The notes under the pieces are model-generated. The model did not search any database and had not been told where the DNA came from. It saw only the letters and a program-made list of their open reading frames with translations. Positions 47,866 to 59,206 of a stretch of DNA of 64,000 bases are shown here, piece after piece; the first letter of the stretch is position 1; every line of letters begins with the position of its first letter. A program made the position numbers and the translations under genes. This DNA comes from Monodelphis domestica (taxonomy: Eukaryota > Chordata > Mammalia > Didelphimorphia > Didelphidae). The DNA is taken from contig NC_077227.1 of the NCBI RefSeq assembly GCF_027887165.1, positions 62,043,025 through 62,107,024 of the forward strand, written 5' to 3'.

Positions 47866-48573
47866 TAATATGCACACATAAAATTATAGACAAAACAAGT
47901 ACTTTCAAACTATCTGTGAAGAGTCCAAACAGGAGATCTCTCTTTGATTTGCTCTACTCTTGGGCATGTTAAACCAGACCTTAGATGGTCTCCTTCCACC
48001 AGAGCTGCAGTGGGGGCAGCCCAAAGCTGGGTTGGGAGGGAATTGCCTAAGCACTGGGAAGTTACCCATTTAGGAAATTGTAAAAGGAATGGCCCTCCTC
48101 TGGTGCTCCCTCTTCCTTCCTGGCACTAGAACTCAAGGCTTGTGCCATTCCCTCTCTGGCACTTCCCTTCCCACCATTAGAAATGGCAACTCTTCGAGAA
48201 TGGTCAATAAAGCAGATGCTGCTCCAGGTAAACCTGAGTCTGAGCCTTGGGTCCTGACTCTTTCTTTGGCATGGGATGGCTTGGCCCAAGTCCACATGAT
48301 TGAACGGACATCCCGAAATGGACACTTCTAGCTCTAGAATTGAGAATTTGAGAGGTCAGGAGCTTCTGGGTCCCTCAGTTGGTGCTGGTTGCATGTGAGA
48401 GGTTCCCCTACAATTATGATAGCATTTCTTGGAAGGGAAGTTGACCATCTGAAGATAAAATCCAACACTAGCTTTATTCATCAGAAACCTGGACCTTGAG
48501 AGAGCAAGTATAGAGCTAAAGCAGAAGTAAAATCCTGATTCAGTACTTTCAAAAGGCTTTCTCTTTTCATACT
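47866..48573. other. Intergenic stretch, possibly LTR-derived, unassigned
   Basis: A lone AATAAAG at about 48206 and LTR-like composition, but no ends seen. No gene recognised. Confidence 0.3.
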
Positions 48574-48585
48574 TAAAGTATCAAC

Positions 48586-48762
48586 TTTGGGAGTAGCTAG
48601 GTAGCAGTGAATAGAAAGCCAGACTTGGAGTTGGGAGGATATGGGTTCAAATTTGACCACAGACACTTCTTAGCTGTGTGGTCCTGGACAAGTCACTTAA
48701 CCTAACTGCCTTGGAACCAATGCACAATATTGACTCTAAGAAGGAAGGCTTTTAAAAAATCA
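48586..48762 (+). mobile_element. CORE-SINE, first half of a dimer
   Basis: Has 'gtagctaggtagcagtgaat', 'ggtcctggacaagtcactta' and an A-rich tail. The left target duplication TAAAGTATCAAC lies at 48574-48585. Confidence 0.93.
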
Positions 48763-48949
48763 TTTCAAGGGCAGCTAGGTGGCACAGTGGATAGAGTATC
48801 AGGTCTGGAGTTGGGAGATTCTGGGTTCAAATCTGGTCTCAGATGCTTCCTAGCTATGTGACCCTGGGCAAGTCACAACCCCAATTACCTAGCCCTTGCT
48901 GCTCTTCTGTCTTAAAACTGATACTAAAACAGAAAATCAGGGTTGTCTT
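48763..48949 (+). mobile_element. CORE-SINE, second half of a dimer
   Basis: Has 'gggcagctaggtggcacagt', 'gtgaccctgggcaagtcaca' and a decayed tail. The right copy of TAAAGTATCAAC is at 48950-48961. Confidence 0.93.
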
Positions 48950-49275
48950 TAAAGTATCAACCTCTTGCGAGAGCATACAAATAGTTACAGTTTACTGTTT
49001 TGTGTACTTTGAGTCTATGTTAATATTTGCTTTTAAGTCTTTTGTGTTTAAGCATGTGTGTGTGTATGTGAAATAAATAGCTGTCCTATACTTGATCTAT
49101 ACTCTACATTGAACATTTTTCTAGTCCCCTTTTGGGAAGAACCTAGATATAATCCAACCTTAAATTTTAAGTAATTTTCCTTAGGGCTTTGGGATGGGGA
49201 TATAAAGAGTCAGAAATTTCAAGAAAAAATGGCTTCATTCTTCCCTCTGGAGGCCAGGCACCCCCAGGATTGAAC

Positions 49276-49313
49276 CTGATCCACAAAATCAGGTTTGTGA
49301 TTTTGTGGATCAG
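49276..49313. repeat. Perfect 16-bp inverted repeat (hairpin, 6-nt loop)
   Basis: Arms ctgatccacaaaatca (49276-49291) and tgattttgtggatcag (49298-49313) with loop ggtttg. Further partial arm copies follow at about 49322-49341. Confidence 0.95.
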
Positions 49314-49738
49314 ATTGTCCAGATCCACAACCTGATCCACAAAAGTGTCCCTTGCTGGAGGAGGGAAAGTGTCCTAGCCTCTCTCAGCCTAGCAAGCATA
49401 GTTATTATAACTTGGCTTCCACCTAAGTCTGGGGTATTTTTCTTGCTATTGTTCATGAAGAGAAACATGACTCCCCACTGGTGTAGAGAATTATGGCCTT
49501 TAGGAGCTTACTAAACTTTTCCAAAGGCTTTTGGGAGAGACTCAGACTGAGGACGTTGGAGACAAAATAGAACGTTCTTCTCACAGGAGACATTCAGGGA
49601 AAGCTGGCCCCATCACATCTCACGCTTGCTCGAGATCCCAGTGATTGCCAGGATTTACCTTCTCTTGGTAGGATTATTCTTTCTCTTCTGGTTTGAGTTG
49701 AGATCTCATCTCCCTCCCAGCTGAAGAGCTCTTTCATT

Positions 49739-49939
49739 TTTTAAAAAACTCTTACCTTTTATCTTAGTGTCTATACTAAGTATTGGTTCCAAAGCAAAAG
49801 AGTGGTAAGGGCTAGGCAATTGGGGTTAAGTGACTTGCCCAGGGTCACATAGCTAGGAAGAGTATGAAGCTAGATTTGAACGTAGGACCTCCTATCTCCA
49901 GACCTGATTCTCTATCCACTTGAGGCACCCAGCCACCCT
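49739..49939 (-). mobile_element. CORE-SINE with 14-bp target duplication
   Basis: AGAGCTCTTTCATT occurs at 49725-49738 and 49940-49953 around a full-length reverse SINE. Confidence 0.95.
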
Positions 49940-49953
49940 AGAGCTCTTTCATT

Positions 49954-50894
49954 CTTGTCTATTCTTTGGCATATTCTAGTCTGCATCACTTCTATGATTT
50001 CCACTTGCTTGGATAGATATGTTTATTTTTTATTTGTGATGGTCTTTTGTGGAAACAACATTCAGAAGGAGAGCTGCTTCCCTGATCATGCTTAAGGAGA
50101 AGAAGGACATCCTTCACATCTACTGCTTAGTTTAATTTCTTCCCAAGGCATGTGTGTTACCCGTGCTAGGGGGACACTCATGAGCAAGCAGATGTGGGGG
50201 TCAGACCTCATACAGGATGTACTATTTGAGCTGAACTTTTAATTAAGTCCTACAGTCCATCTTCCTCTTTCCTGGCTGGGTTGCACCTGTGCCATAAAGT
50301 GCATGAATGGAATGATGAATAAATATTTCCCTCCCTTCCTATTATTCCAGAGCAGCTGGGGACTGGGTTTTGTAGCCTAAAAGGAGTCAGAAGCCTATGA
50401 ACTGAGGCAGAGGCAGAGGGAGCAGAAGGAAGCGATGCATCGTCACCTTGTATTTCTGGGCGATGGATGGCACCTTTAGAACCTTTCTGATATTGTGTGC
50501 TGCTCTTGTCTCTGGTGCTCTTACTGAGTCCTGCTGCAGAAGGAGGGAGATCCTTATCCCTAGGGGACTCCCTTGTTGCTGTCATCTGCTTCCTGCTGTT
50601 TCTGCTATGGATTTCCTTTGTGGGTCCAGGAGGCCACAAGGGTCACCAGCTGGAAGTACAAGAGTCCTTTCTGCTCGGAGCAGTGATTTTTCTGTGACAT
50701 CACTATGTAAGCAAGCACCTGGTGGACCTTCCAGGACTCCGGACCACCCACTATCTGTTGGTGTCTTTAGCCCATACTATTCTTCCTTACTCCTCCACTT
50801 CCACCGTCTCTCCCTGTAGCCATTTGAATCTCTAAGATCAGGGTATCAGAGGCATGAGAAGTAGACTCACCTTCAGATTCCCCAGAACTAGCCT
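49954..50894. other. Intergenic stretch, nothing recognised
   Basis: Several overlapping frames up to 129 codons on both strands (50250-50819) show no domain. Confidence 0.4.
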
Positions 50895-51075
50895 CTTACA
50901 ATGGGAAGAGGAGCTCTGGATTCAAAGGATTTCGGTCCAAATCCTATCGGTGATGCTTACTTCCCAGGTGACCTAAAAAACATTTCTTACCCTCCTTGGT
51001 CCTCAGTTTCCTCATCTGTATAATGGTATGGTTGGATTAGATGTCCTCTGAAGTGTCTTCCATTACTAGATTTAT
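50895..51075 (+). mobile_element. MIR SINE
   Basis: Has 'ggtcctcagtttcctcatct', 'gtataatggtatggttggat' and 'tagatgtcctctgaagtgtc'. Its 5' half is duplicated 845 bp downstream. Confidence 0.8.
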
Positions 51076-51742
51076 GTCCCATGAGAATAGGCTTCTGGGA
51101 GTCGTTTTCAGGCCCAAAGGGAGATGAAACCTTCATGCTGTTTTATTGTCTTTTCCAACTCCAGCACCCCTGGCACTGGGCTCCAATGTATCAAGATTTA
51201 TCTCCCAATGTGCTCCTACTTTTTGCCACTGATGAGGTCCCAAATGGGTGGTATATCATGGGATACTCAGCTCTATCTATTGTCCAGCTATTGAACAGTC
51301 ACTGATTGCTCAGGAAGGGAAGGACATTCTAAGACCATGTAGACAGGACTCTGTCTAGTCCCCTCGGATAAAATATTGCCTTTAGCTCCTGGAGAACCAC
51401 CTGGAAACTAGCTTACAAGGCCAGAGGTCAAATCATGGAAGTTCATGTTGCATCTTCTTCTCTTTACTTGCAGTCTAACCTGAACATCCCCTGCTCTGGT
51501 TTCTAAGGAGCTGTCCAGGGCAATGGGCTCCATGCATTCCCCTCCTCCACTTTCTTTGAATCTAATGCAAACCCATCCAGGAACAAGCTATTCTATGTTG
51601 TGCTGAGTCTTCAGGGTCATGGGATTTCCTCCTCATTCCTAAACTATGTGGAGAGTTTGCTGTGGGTCTTCCACTTCATTCCTCTGTCTACAAACAGGGA
51701 GACTTCTAAGTTCTGAGATGAAACTAGGGATCATTGAGCCAG
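51076..51742. other. Intergenic stretch between two duplicate segments
   Basis: No gene or repeat recognised. Confidence 0.4.
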
Positions 51743-51855
51743 ACAATGGGAAGAGGAGCTCTGGATTCAAAGGATTTCGGTCCAAATCCTATCGGTGATG
51801 CTTACTTCCCAGGTGACCTAAAAAACATTTCTTCCCCTCCTTGGTCCTCAGTTTC
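51743..51855 (+). repeat. Near-exact duplicate of 50898-51010
   Basis: 113 bp identical to the upstream segment except for one base (51835 c versus 50990 a). The copy carries the MIR 5' half only. Confidence 0.93.
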
Positions 51856-51945
51856 TATTAAGTGCTAGGAAGTCAAGGAAGGACAAGAACATGGTCCCTG
51901 CCCTCCAGGACCTCACAACCAATGGGAGAAACAATGACTCTTACA
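51856..51945 (-). mobile_element. L2 LINE 3' fragment
   Basis: Has 'tattaagtgctaggaagtca' and 'tggtccctgccctccaggac'. Confidence 0.65.
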
Positions 51946-51977
51946 TTGTCCGCTTTTTCCTTTAAGTTGCTGGAAAG

Positions 51978-52184
51978 GGGGCAACTGGGTGGCTCAGTGG
52001 ATTGAGAGCCAGATCTAGAGACAGAAGGTTCTGGATTCAAATGTGGCCTCATACACTTCCTAGCTGTGTTACCCTGATCAACTCACTTAACTCCCATAGC
52101 CTAGCTCTTATAATTCTTCTGCCTTAGAACCAATACACAGTAGTGATTCTAAGATTGAAGGCAAGGGTTCAACAAAAATAAAAG
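51978..52184 (+). mobile_element. CORE-SINE with target duplication
   Basis: TGCTGGAAAG lies on both sides (51968-51977 and 52186-52195) of a full-length SINE. Confidence 0.93.
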
Positions 52185-52492
52185 ATGCTGGAAAGTAGGG
52201 ACACCAGTGGGGTGGGGGACAAAAGAGCTGACCTCTTCCTTCTTCCATCAGACCTCAACTACTCAAACACATATTGCTCTTTCCACATTCCTCTCTCTTT
52301 TTTTAATTTTCTAAACTGCATTTGGAATTGACAAAACATTCTTTCATAAACAAAACCTTACTGGAGACGAGCCCCTGGACATAGAGTTTGCCTTAACCAT
52401 AAAACTTTACATTAACCACAGAAATGTGTATGCACCTTGTCCATGTTCAACAAAATATAAGTATAGAACCTTTTAGGAAAGAGTAAAAAATA
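52185..52492. other. Intergenic stretch, nothing recognised
   Basis: Includes a possible L1-like antisense 'actgcatttggaattgacaa' near 52315; too weak to call. Confidence 0.35.
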
Positions 52493-52690
52493 GAGGTAGC
52501 TAGATAGCATAGTAGATAGAACTCCAAACCTGGAATTGGGAGGATCTGGGTTCAAATCTGGCCTTGGTCACTTCCTGACTGTGTCACCCTGAGCAAGTCA
52601 CTTAACCCTCTTATTGCCTAGCCCTTATCTCTCTTAGAATTGATATCAATTCCAAGAGAGAAGGTAAGGGATTTTTTTTTTTATTTTAAA
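52493..52690 (+). mobile_element. CORE-SINE
   Basis: Has 'gaggatctgggttcaaatct', 'ctgagcaagtcacttaaccc' and 'gagagaaggtaagggatttt'. Confidence 0.9.
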
Positions 52691-52865
52691 GAAAGACAAG
52701 AACTTGTGAGCAGGACAGATTGGAACTGACATGCCCCAGGTAGGGGCAGGATTTGGGAGAGGATTCTAGGGGTTCTTTATCTCTGATGCCCAAGAAACTA
52801 ATTTCTTTCTCTGCTGGCATTCATCAAATTCTATCATTCTGTCTCCAATGATCATGACTTTATTT

Positions 52866-53070
52866 TATTTTTTAAAAAACCTTTACCTTCTGTCTTAGAA
52901 CCAATACTGTGTATGGGTTCCAAGACAGAAGGGTGGTAAGGGCTAGGCAATGGGGGTTAAGTGACTTGCCCAGGGTCACACAGCTAGGAAGAGTCTGAGG
53001 CCAGATTTGAACCCAGGACCTCCTATCTCTATACCTGGCTCTCAATCCACTGAGCCACCCAGCTGCCCCC
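52866..53070 (-). mobile_element. CORE-SINE, full length
   Basis: Has 'gtcttagaaccaatactgtg', 'gtgacttgcccagggtcaca' and 'ccactgagccacccagctgc'. Close to the presumed consensus. Confidence 0.95.
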
Positions 53071-53416
53071 TCCAATTATCATTATATTATTGTCTTTCCT
53101 TCCCTACTAGACCATAAGCTCAGTGATAACAGGGATGCTGTTTAAACCACAATTAGTGATTTTGTACCTCACCAATCCCCAGTGTCCTGCCTATTGTTTG
53201 TTGAAATCAGTCCTGAATCCCTCTCCCTTCCTGTTCCTTTCCTTTTCTGCTCTAGCTGGGACCTCAGCACATCTGGCCAGGTCTCTCCACCCCTGGCCTA
53301 ACTTGGCTGCCAACTTGGGCAAAGCAAGGCTCAAAGTTGGACTTGTGTCTCAGCAGATCACACCTGCGAGGGATTAAAATTCTCAGACTACCTTTCCTGC
53401 CAAAGTTAGAGTGTGA
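53071..53416. other. Intergenic stretch, nothing recognised
   Basis: Opens with an L2-like 'gaccataagctcagtgataa' near 53110; otherwise unassigned. Confidence 0.4.
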
Positions 53417-53545
53417 ACAGTCATGTATAACCTATTATCAAATCACATGACAACTCAGGGAGCGGGCAGGGGAGGAAGGGAGGGAGGGAGGGAAAGAATT
53501 TGGAAGAACAAAAAAGGGTATTAAAAATTGTTTATCAAATACATT
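53417..53545 (+). mobile_element. L1 LINE 3'-UTR end fragment
   Basis: Has 'cagtcatgtataacctatta', the ggaggaagggagggaggga G-rich block and 'aaagaatttggaagaacaaa', typical of the marsupial L1 3' UTR. Confidence 0.8.
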
Positions 53546-53633
53546 AAACATGTGTAAAACATATTGTAAATATATATTAAATTCTGTTTTAAAGAATGAA
53601 TAATTATGAAAGTGTTTTAAAAACTGGGCTGTA

Positions 53634-53847
53634 GGGGGCAGCTGGGTAGCTCAGTGGATTGAGAGCCAGGCCTAGAGACTGGAGGTCCTACGTTCAAATC
53701 TGGCCTCAGACACTTCCCAGCTGTGTGACCCTGGGCAAGTCACTTGACTCCCATTGCCTAGCCCTTACCACTCTTCTGCCTTGGAGCCAATACACAGTAT
53801 TGACTCCAAGATGGAAGGTAAGGGTTTAAAACAAACAAAAAAACAAA
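53634..53847 (+). mobile_element. Young CORE-SINE with long target duplication
   Basis: ACTGGGCTGTA plus preceding A's is repeated at 53623-53633 and 53851-53861. It has an intact body and (caaaa)n tail and shares marker bases with the copy at 59006. Confidence 0.97.
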
Positions 53848-53914
53848 AAAACTGGGCTGTATTCTTTCTTCAGGAACAAAGAGGGATGGGGTCATTAAAA
53901 TGGATTCCATTGGA

Positions 53915-54048
53915 ATCCGAGTCACTAAGACCTAGGTTGCGATGCCACCACAGACATTTCCTAGTCATGTGATCCTATCTTTTTAGACCTCAGTTTCCTC
54001 ATCTGTAAAATAAGGGGGATGATCTTGAGGTCACTTCCAGCTCTAAGT
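53915..54048 (+). mobile_element. MIR SINE
   Basis: Has 'gacctcagtttcctcatctg', 'taaaataagggggatgatct' and 'gaggtcacttccagctctaa'. Confidence 0.88.
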
Positions 54049-54849
54049 ATCCCCCCCCCCATTTAAAAATTAATTACATCAAAAACAAATAAACAAATAT
54101 AGCCAAACCTAACTTAAAACTCAAGCCAATTCAAAGATATAAGAAGAGCATCATTGGGGCTCTCTTGTCGAACCCAGAAAAAAAAATATTTAAAGGGAAA
54201 TTACCATCTTTCTTTTTCCTAATTGAAACTGTGAGCATATAAGAGGTACAGAGAGATGGCATTTCCTTCCTCGTGCCCTAGTTTTCCTTTGGGGCTTTAG
54301 GGAGAGACGCCTGGGACCCCAGAACTTTCAGTGACCAAATATCGTCCCAGCTCTCTCACCTTCCGATCTTTGGTTTTCAGGTCGGCAAAGGGGAAGAAGG
54401 GAGAGTGTGTGCGGGCTCAAGGGTGAGTGAGCACCGGCACCTGGGACTATTGGAGAAGGATGCATGCTGAGAGTGCAGGAGCTCCACGCCGACGAGGAGA
54501 GGGGGAAGAACCCAAGCCCCAAAGGTTCATGGGAATCACTGGCCAGCGCGGTCGGGATAGACTCAAGAGAAAGCGGAACAGGCGTGGTCCTCAGCACCTG
54601 TATGACTAAGAAGGTACCGCTGGAGGGCAGCACTGACACACTTTCCCTGGCGGGCGCTGCTATTTTGTCACCCGAATTCGAGGCTAGAACAGAGTACCCA
54701 CTAAGGTATTAGGAGTGAGTGAGAATTGGAAGGCACACGAAGAGAGGGAAATTGTCAGCCCAGCTGAAAAGGTTAGGGAAGGTACAAAGAAGCAGGCGAA
54801 TGAATGAATGAATAAATGGACAGTTATACAGTGCCGTGCTAGGGGCACT
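54049..54849. other. Intergenic stretch with a CpG-containing patch (54400-54670)
   Basis: About 270 bp with roughly a dozen CpGs in a CpG-poor area. Frames on both strands (54328-54712) have no recognisable domain. Confidence 0.5.
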
Positions 54850-55029
54850 GGGGACAGCTAGATGATTCAGTGGAGGTCCTGGGTTCAAATTTGACCTCAG
54901 ACTCTTCCTAGCTGTGTGACCTTGGACAAGTCACTTAAACCCTATTGCCTAGCCTTTACCACTTTTCTGCCTTAGACTTAATACATAGTATTAATTCTAA
55001 GATGGAAGGAAAGGGTTTAAAAAAAAAGT
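54850..55029 (+). mobile_element. CORE-SINE with small internal deletion
   Basis: Has 'gacagctagatgattcagtg', 'gaggtcctgggttcaaattt' and 'agtattaattctaagatgga'. The 'agagccaggcctagagatgg' block is missing. Confidence 0.9.
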
Positions 55030-56257
55030 AAAATTGATTCTTAGTAAATAAGCACCTCATCCTTTTCCTGAGTATCGGAGAAATTGAGTCTCTGCACTTC
55101 TAATGCTAAGGCTGGTCCCTGGCCCCTTGGCAGCCCTACCCAGGAGCAGACAGCCTGTGGGGGCTCTTTCACCTTGCCCCTGAATTCCTGAAGCCCCAGT
55201 GAATCACAAAACTGTGGTGTGCACACACCTGATCCAGCCAGCTTGAAAGTACCTGTGTGGGGGTTAGCCAAGTCATGGATCATCCCTGGCAACACCGGGA
55301 TCCTCTGGTGGCCAGACAGGGCATCTAGTGAGCTTCCCCTTGCCACCTTTTGTCTGTTCTTGGGGGATGGAGACCCATTTTAGATCTTTCCCTGTAAACA
55401 AACATTTTTAGAAATAGAAATCTGCTGGGAAGGTATGTTGTGTACAAATATGTTCCAGAACCAAGTGTACCTCCCCCCACTGAAATAAAAGGGGAGGCCA
55501 GGGAATAATCTGCCCTGCCCTCACTTTGGATATCTCTGTCGCAAATCTGAGTTCTATCCTGATGATGACCACAGCTCTGAATTTAGTGCTTATTTGCTAG
55601 GAATCCTGGGTTGTTTGGCTACTCATCAGAGAGGTGATGTGTTTAATGGATATCCAAAAAAGGAAAAAAGAATTTCATTTCTCTAACAAAAATGTAGTTT
55701 TCTGGGTGTCTAGGGGTCCTTGGAGGTGGGGGCTCATGGAGGACAGAGGAAGGTTCTAGTCCTTGCTACCCCTGTACTGTTGCTGCGGAGTTAGGACCAA
55801 ATGATTAGAGAATCATGGGAGGTGGCAGACAAGCCTTGGGATGTTGACACTCTAGAAGCAGCCAATGACATCTTGTGCCAGCTTCAGCTGCCCAGCCTGC
55901 ATCCCGAGATTCATTGCCCTTGAAGTGATGGCATATGGAAGGACTATAACTTTGGAGGCAATGATGGCACTGAGTGTTGAAGGTGACAGGAAAGGGACAT
56001 CCAAGCCTCACTGTTCCCCCGTCACCATGGAAACTAGATATATGGGGCAGCTATAACTGCAAGGGGACACCCTGGAGCCTTTGTACCTACACCTGGGATG
56101 GGAGGGAATAGAAGGGATATACTGAAGCTGATTGGAGTTTCACATCCTGGGTGAAGTCATGCCCAGCCAAGCTTGGGAGGTGACGGTCTGTTAGATTGGA
56201 TTTGCTTTTTCTCCCTTCTGCAATGGAGCTATCAACATATGTTTGAAGCCGTCAGTA
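55030..56257. other. Intergenic stretch, nothing recognised
   Basis: About 1.2 kb of unique-looking sequence. The longest frame, 101 codons on minus at 55041-55346, is without a recognised domain. Confidence 0.4.
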
Positions 56258-56560
56258 GTCAGTCCAGCATTTATTAGGAGCTTACAGTGATCTGGGTAAT
56301 ATGTCAAGTCCTGGTGATACAAAAAACAAACAAACCAAAAAACTCCACAGTAAATGGAACCTTCCCTCTAGGAAAGACAAGTCAACAGTCATTTTTAATA
56401 CCTACAATGTGTCAGGCATTATGCTAAGCCTGAGGATACAAAGGCCCCAAACAGTACCTGCCCTCAGGGAAACTTACAGTCTAATGGGGAGAAAACATGC
56501 CAACAACTACATACATGCAAGATTTCTACAATGTATAAATTGTGGAAGAGGCATGAAGGA
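56258..56560 (-). mobile_element. Two L2 LINE 3' fragments in tandem
   Basis: 56258-56375 has 'agcatttattaggagcttac'. 56380-56560 has 'acaatgtgtcaggcattatg' and 'cctgccctcagggaaactta'. Confidence 0.75.
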
Positions 56561-57439
56561 AGAGAGAACTTCATGTATGCAAGACAGAAAGCTGGGGACC
56601 CCATCTGTCAATCAAGGTGAAGATTCCAAATAAAATGTTCCCAGGAAAGTCAAATGGAGGCAAGCCAGGCTGAAGAGGGAAGAAGCTCTGAACTGGATCC
56701 ATGTTAGCTTCAGTCCTAGGCTAACGACCCTTGGGGGGGGGGGCTTCTGGAGCCAGTCTGAGAAGAAATTAACTTCTGTTGGTGGCTTTGTGTGATTGGA
56801 AGAAGAAAGAAGATTAAATAGTTGTCCTCCCATCTCCCTGACAGACTTTTGTGTCATAGTTGTGACATTTCCCACAATCCTGCTATCCCTCATTATAGAT
56901 TAGGGAAACCCTCATCCTTCTCACCTCATCTTACCTCAGTTCTCCATCCTGTTGTTCCCAATAAACCCCCTTACTTGAGAAAGGAAGAGAAAAGAGTTTT
57001 TCCTCAAAAATCTCAGAGTCCACTCAGGGGGGAGGGGCAAAGCCAAAAGGTTTCAGAAGAAGGGTGGTGAAGGAGGGATTGAGGGAGGAGGAGGGTAGGA
57101 AAAATATTGATCTATTATCCATCAGTAGTGATCAATAGGCAACCCTAGAATATCTCTAATAGCATCTCTGCATCTCTCAGAAGTATTTCTATCTCCATTA
57201 CAACTAGGCACCCTGAGGTGTCCCCTAGTATCTCTCTAGTCAAGCCAGAGTATCCCAGTTATTGTAACCAGAAATAGTTCCACAGATTATCTTTTCTATT
57301 ACAAAATTGAGAATGTATACGATTATTGATATACTGATAGTATAATTATATTTATTGTGCATTAATATATCAATTATACATTAAATATATCAATGGCTAT
57401 ATAAGTAATTAAATAATAAGTGGTCATTTACACAACATA
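56561..57439. other. Intergenic stretch, nothing recognised
   Basis: No gene or repeat assigned; AT-rich from 57290. Confidence 0.4.
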
Positions 57440-57784
57440 TAGATGAATAAACAATAAATAAATTCCAAAGTATTATCTCATACCTATCAGATTGGCTAAA
57501 TGATAAAAGGGCAAAATGACAAATGTGGAAAAATAAGAATATGAATACATTGTTGGTAGAATTGTGAACTGATTCAACCATTTTGGAGAATACTTTGGAA
57601 TTATGCCCAGAGAGTTATAAAACTGGGTGTATATATATATATGTCTGTTTCCCAAGGAGGTTAGGGGAAAATGAAAAGAACCTCCATGTGTTCTCTCTGG
57701 TGGCAAAGAATTGGAAATGGAGGGGATGTCCATTAGTTAGGAATGGCTGAATAAATTGTGGTATATGATTGTGATGGAATATTA
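57440..57784 (+). mobile_element. L1 LINE ORF2-end fragment
   Basis: Has 'catacctatcagattggcta', 'ttgtgaactgattcaaccat' and 'ttgtggtatatgattgtgat', matching the same L1 region as 20939-21400. Confidence 0.88.
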
Positions 57785-57858
57785 GGAAGTGCCTAAGGAA
57801 TTCAGATCTCCCTGACTCCAGGCCTAAAGTTCTGACCTTTGCATTACCTAGCTGCCCA
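57785..57858 (-). mobile_element. CORE-SINE 5'-end fragment
   Basis: Has 'aggaagtgcctaaggaattc', 'ctgactccaggcctaaagtt' and 'cattacctagctgccc'. Confidence 0.75.
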
Positions 57859-58114
57859 TAAATATCTATGCTCTACAAAGGATAATAAAGTTGTCTTCCA
57901 AGGAAAGGACCTTACAAATGTTAGGCATTTAATAATTATATTTCATGGAGTGGTGGGAGACCATGGGTATGGAATATTAAGTAATGCTTTCAGATATTGT
58001 ATATCCAGTTTTCTTTGTCACAAGAACAAACTCATGGAGTTTACAAAAATAAAATGGATATCCAGATGTGAAAACAAAATTAAGCAACAAAACTATTTTT
58101 TTTAAAGTAAGTGG
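57859..58114. other. Intergenic stretch, nothing recognised
   Basis: Short AT-rich frames only. Confidence 0.4.
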
Positions 58115-58870
58115 ATGCTTGGTCTCCAATGTGAGACTTCCAGGTATGAAGACAGGATTAATTCTCCCCTTGCCTATTTTTAAATTAATCAACAAAACTG
58201 AAAACATCCCTACTTAACACTAAGTAGGGGAGGTCCACAAACTACTTGCTAACGTAGGCGTCAACTCCATAAGTGACTGACCACCCCCTGAGCAGTGCTA
58301 AGCAAATTGATAGACTGCAGTTGGTCCCCATAAAATAGAGGAAGGGACAGGAAGTGATGTGGAAAAAGGACTATAAAAATCCTGAACTTCCTGTCCAAGA
58401 GGGTCTTTGACCTGAATTTTCAGCTTGGAGGATCTTGGACTGAGACTGTGGCTTGGATCGATGACTTGGGTCTCCAACCTGGGACTCTGGCTCTTGGACT
58501 GTTTCTGGTAAGACTGCTCCTGGATCTTCTCCTTTAGAGTTTTGGCTTGGGTAAGTGAGAAGCTGCCCCTCCTTTCCTGACTTCTGGAGAGATTAGTTCT
58601 GGAGAGGAGGCCATGTGGATTGAACTCTTGTCCTCCAGCTGAGGGGTTAATGAGCTCTACCTGGATTGAACTGGGGACCAGAGCAACATTTAGGGTAATA
58701 GGCTAGACTTCTTACTCTGCCCTCTTTTACATTTCTCTACTTTCACTCTTTCCACCTCTTTGTAAATAAAGCTACTGAAAGTCAATTTGACTTGAGCTAT
58801 AATATTTTTAAATTGGCAACCACAGTATTATCTTGGAATTCTCACATATTTAGTCAAACCCTTAATTTTA
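58115..58870 (+). mobile_element. ERV LTR fossil
   Basis: Arranged as U3, a TATA-like actataaaaatcc (about 58370), a leader, then AATAAAG at about 58766. It looks like a solo LTR of an unclassified marsupial ERV; moderately old, edges approximate. Confidence 0.65.
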
Positions 58871-59005
58871 ATTCCTTCACAGGAATTAAGCTAGAAAAAG
58901 ACTCCCCTCATGAATACTTATTTATGTTTCTCATATTGCCTTCAAGACTAAAAAACACTTGTTTTCTTAAAATTTGACCTAAAAAAAAATTAAAATCTGC
59001 CTTCT

Positions 59006-59206
59006 TGGGGGCAGCTGGGTAGCTCAGTGGATTGAGAGCCAGCCCTAGAGATGGGAGGTCCTAGGTTCAAATCTGGCCTCAGACACTTCCCAGCTGTGTG
59101 ACCCTGGGCAAGTCACTTGACCCCCATTGCCTAGCCCTTACCACTCTTCTGCCTTGGAGCCAATATACAGTATTGACTCCAAGACAGAAGGTAAGGGTTT
59201 AAAAAA
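59006..59206 (+). mobile_element. Young CORE-SINE with 14-bp target duplication
   Basis: AAAATCTGCCTTCT lies at 58992-59005 and 59207-59220. The body is almost identical to the copy at 53634. Confidence 0.97.

Noticed and set aside
50250-50819. Overlapping frames up to 129 codons on both strands
   Set aside because: No domain, no CpG promoter and no splice evidence; consistent with chance.
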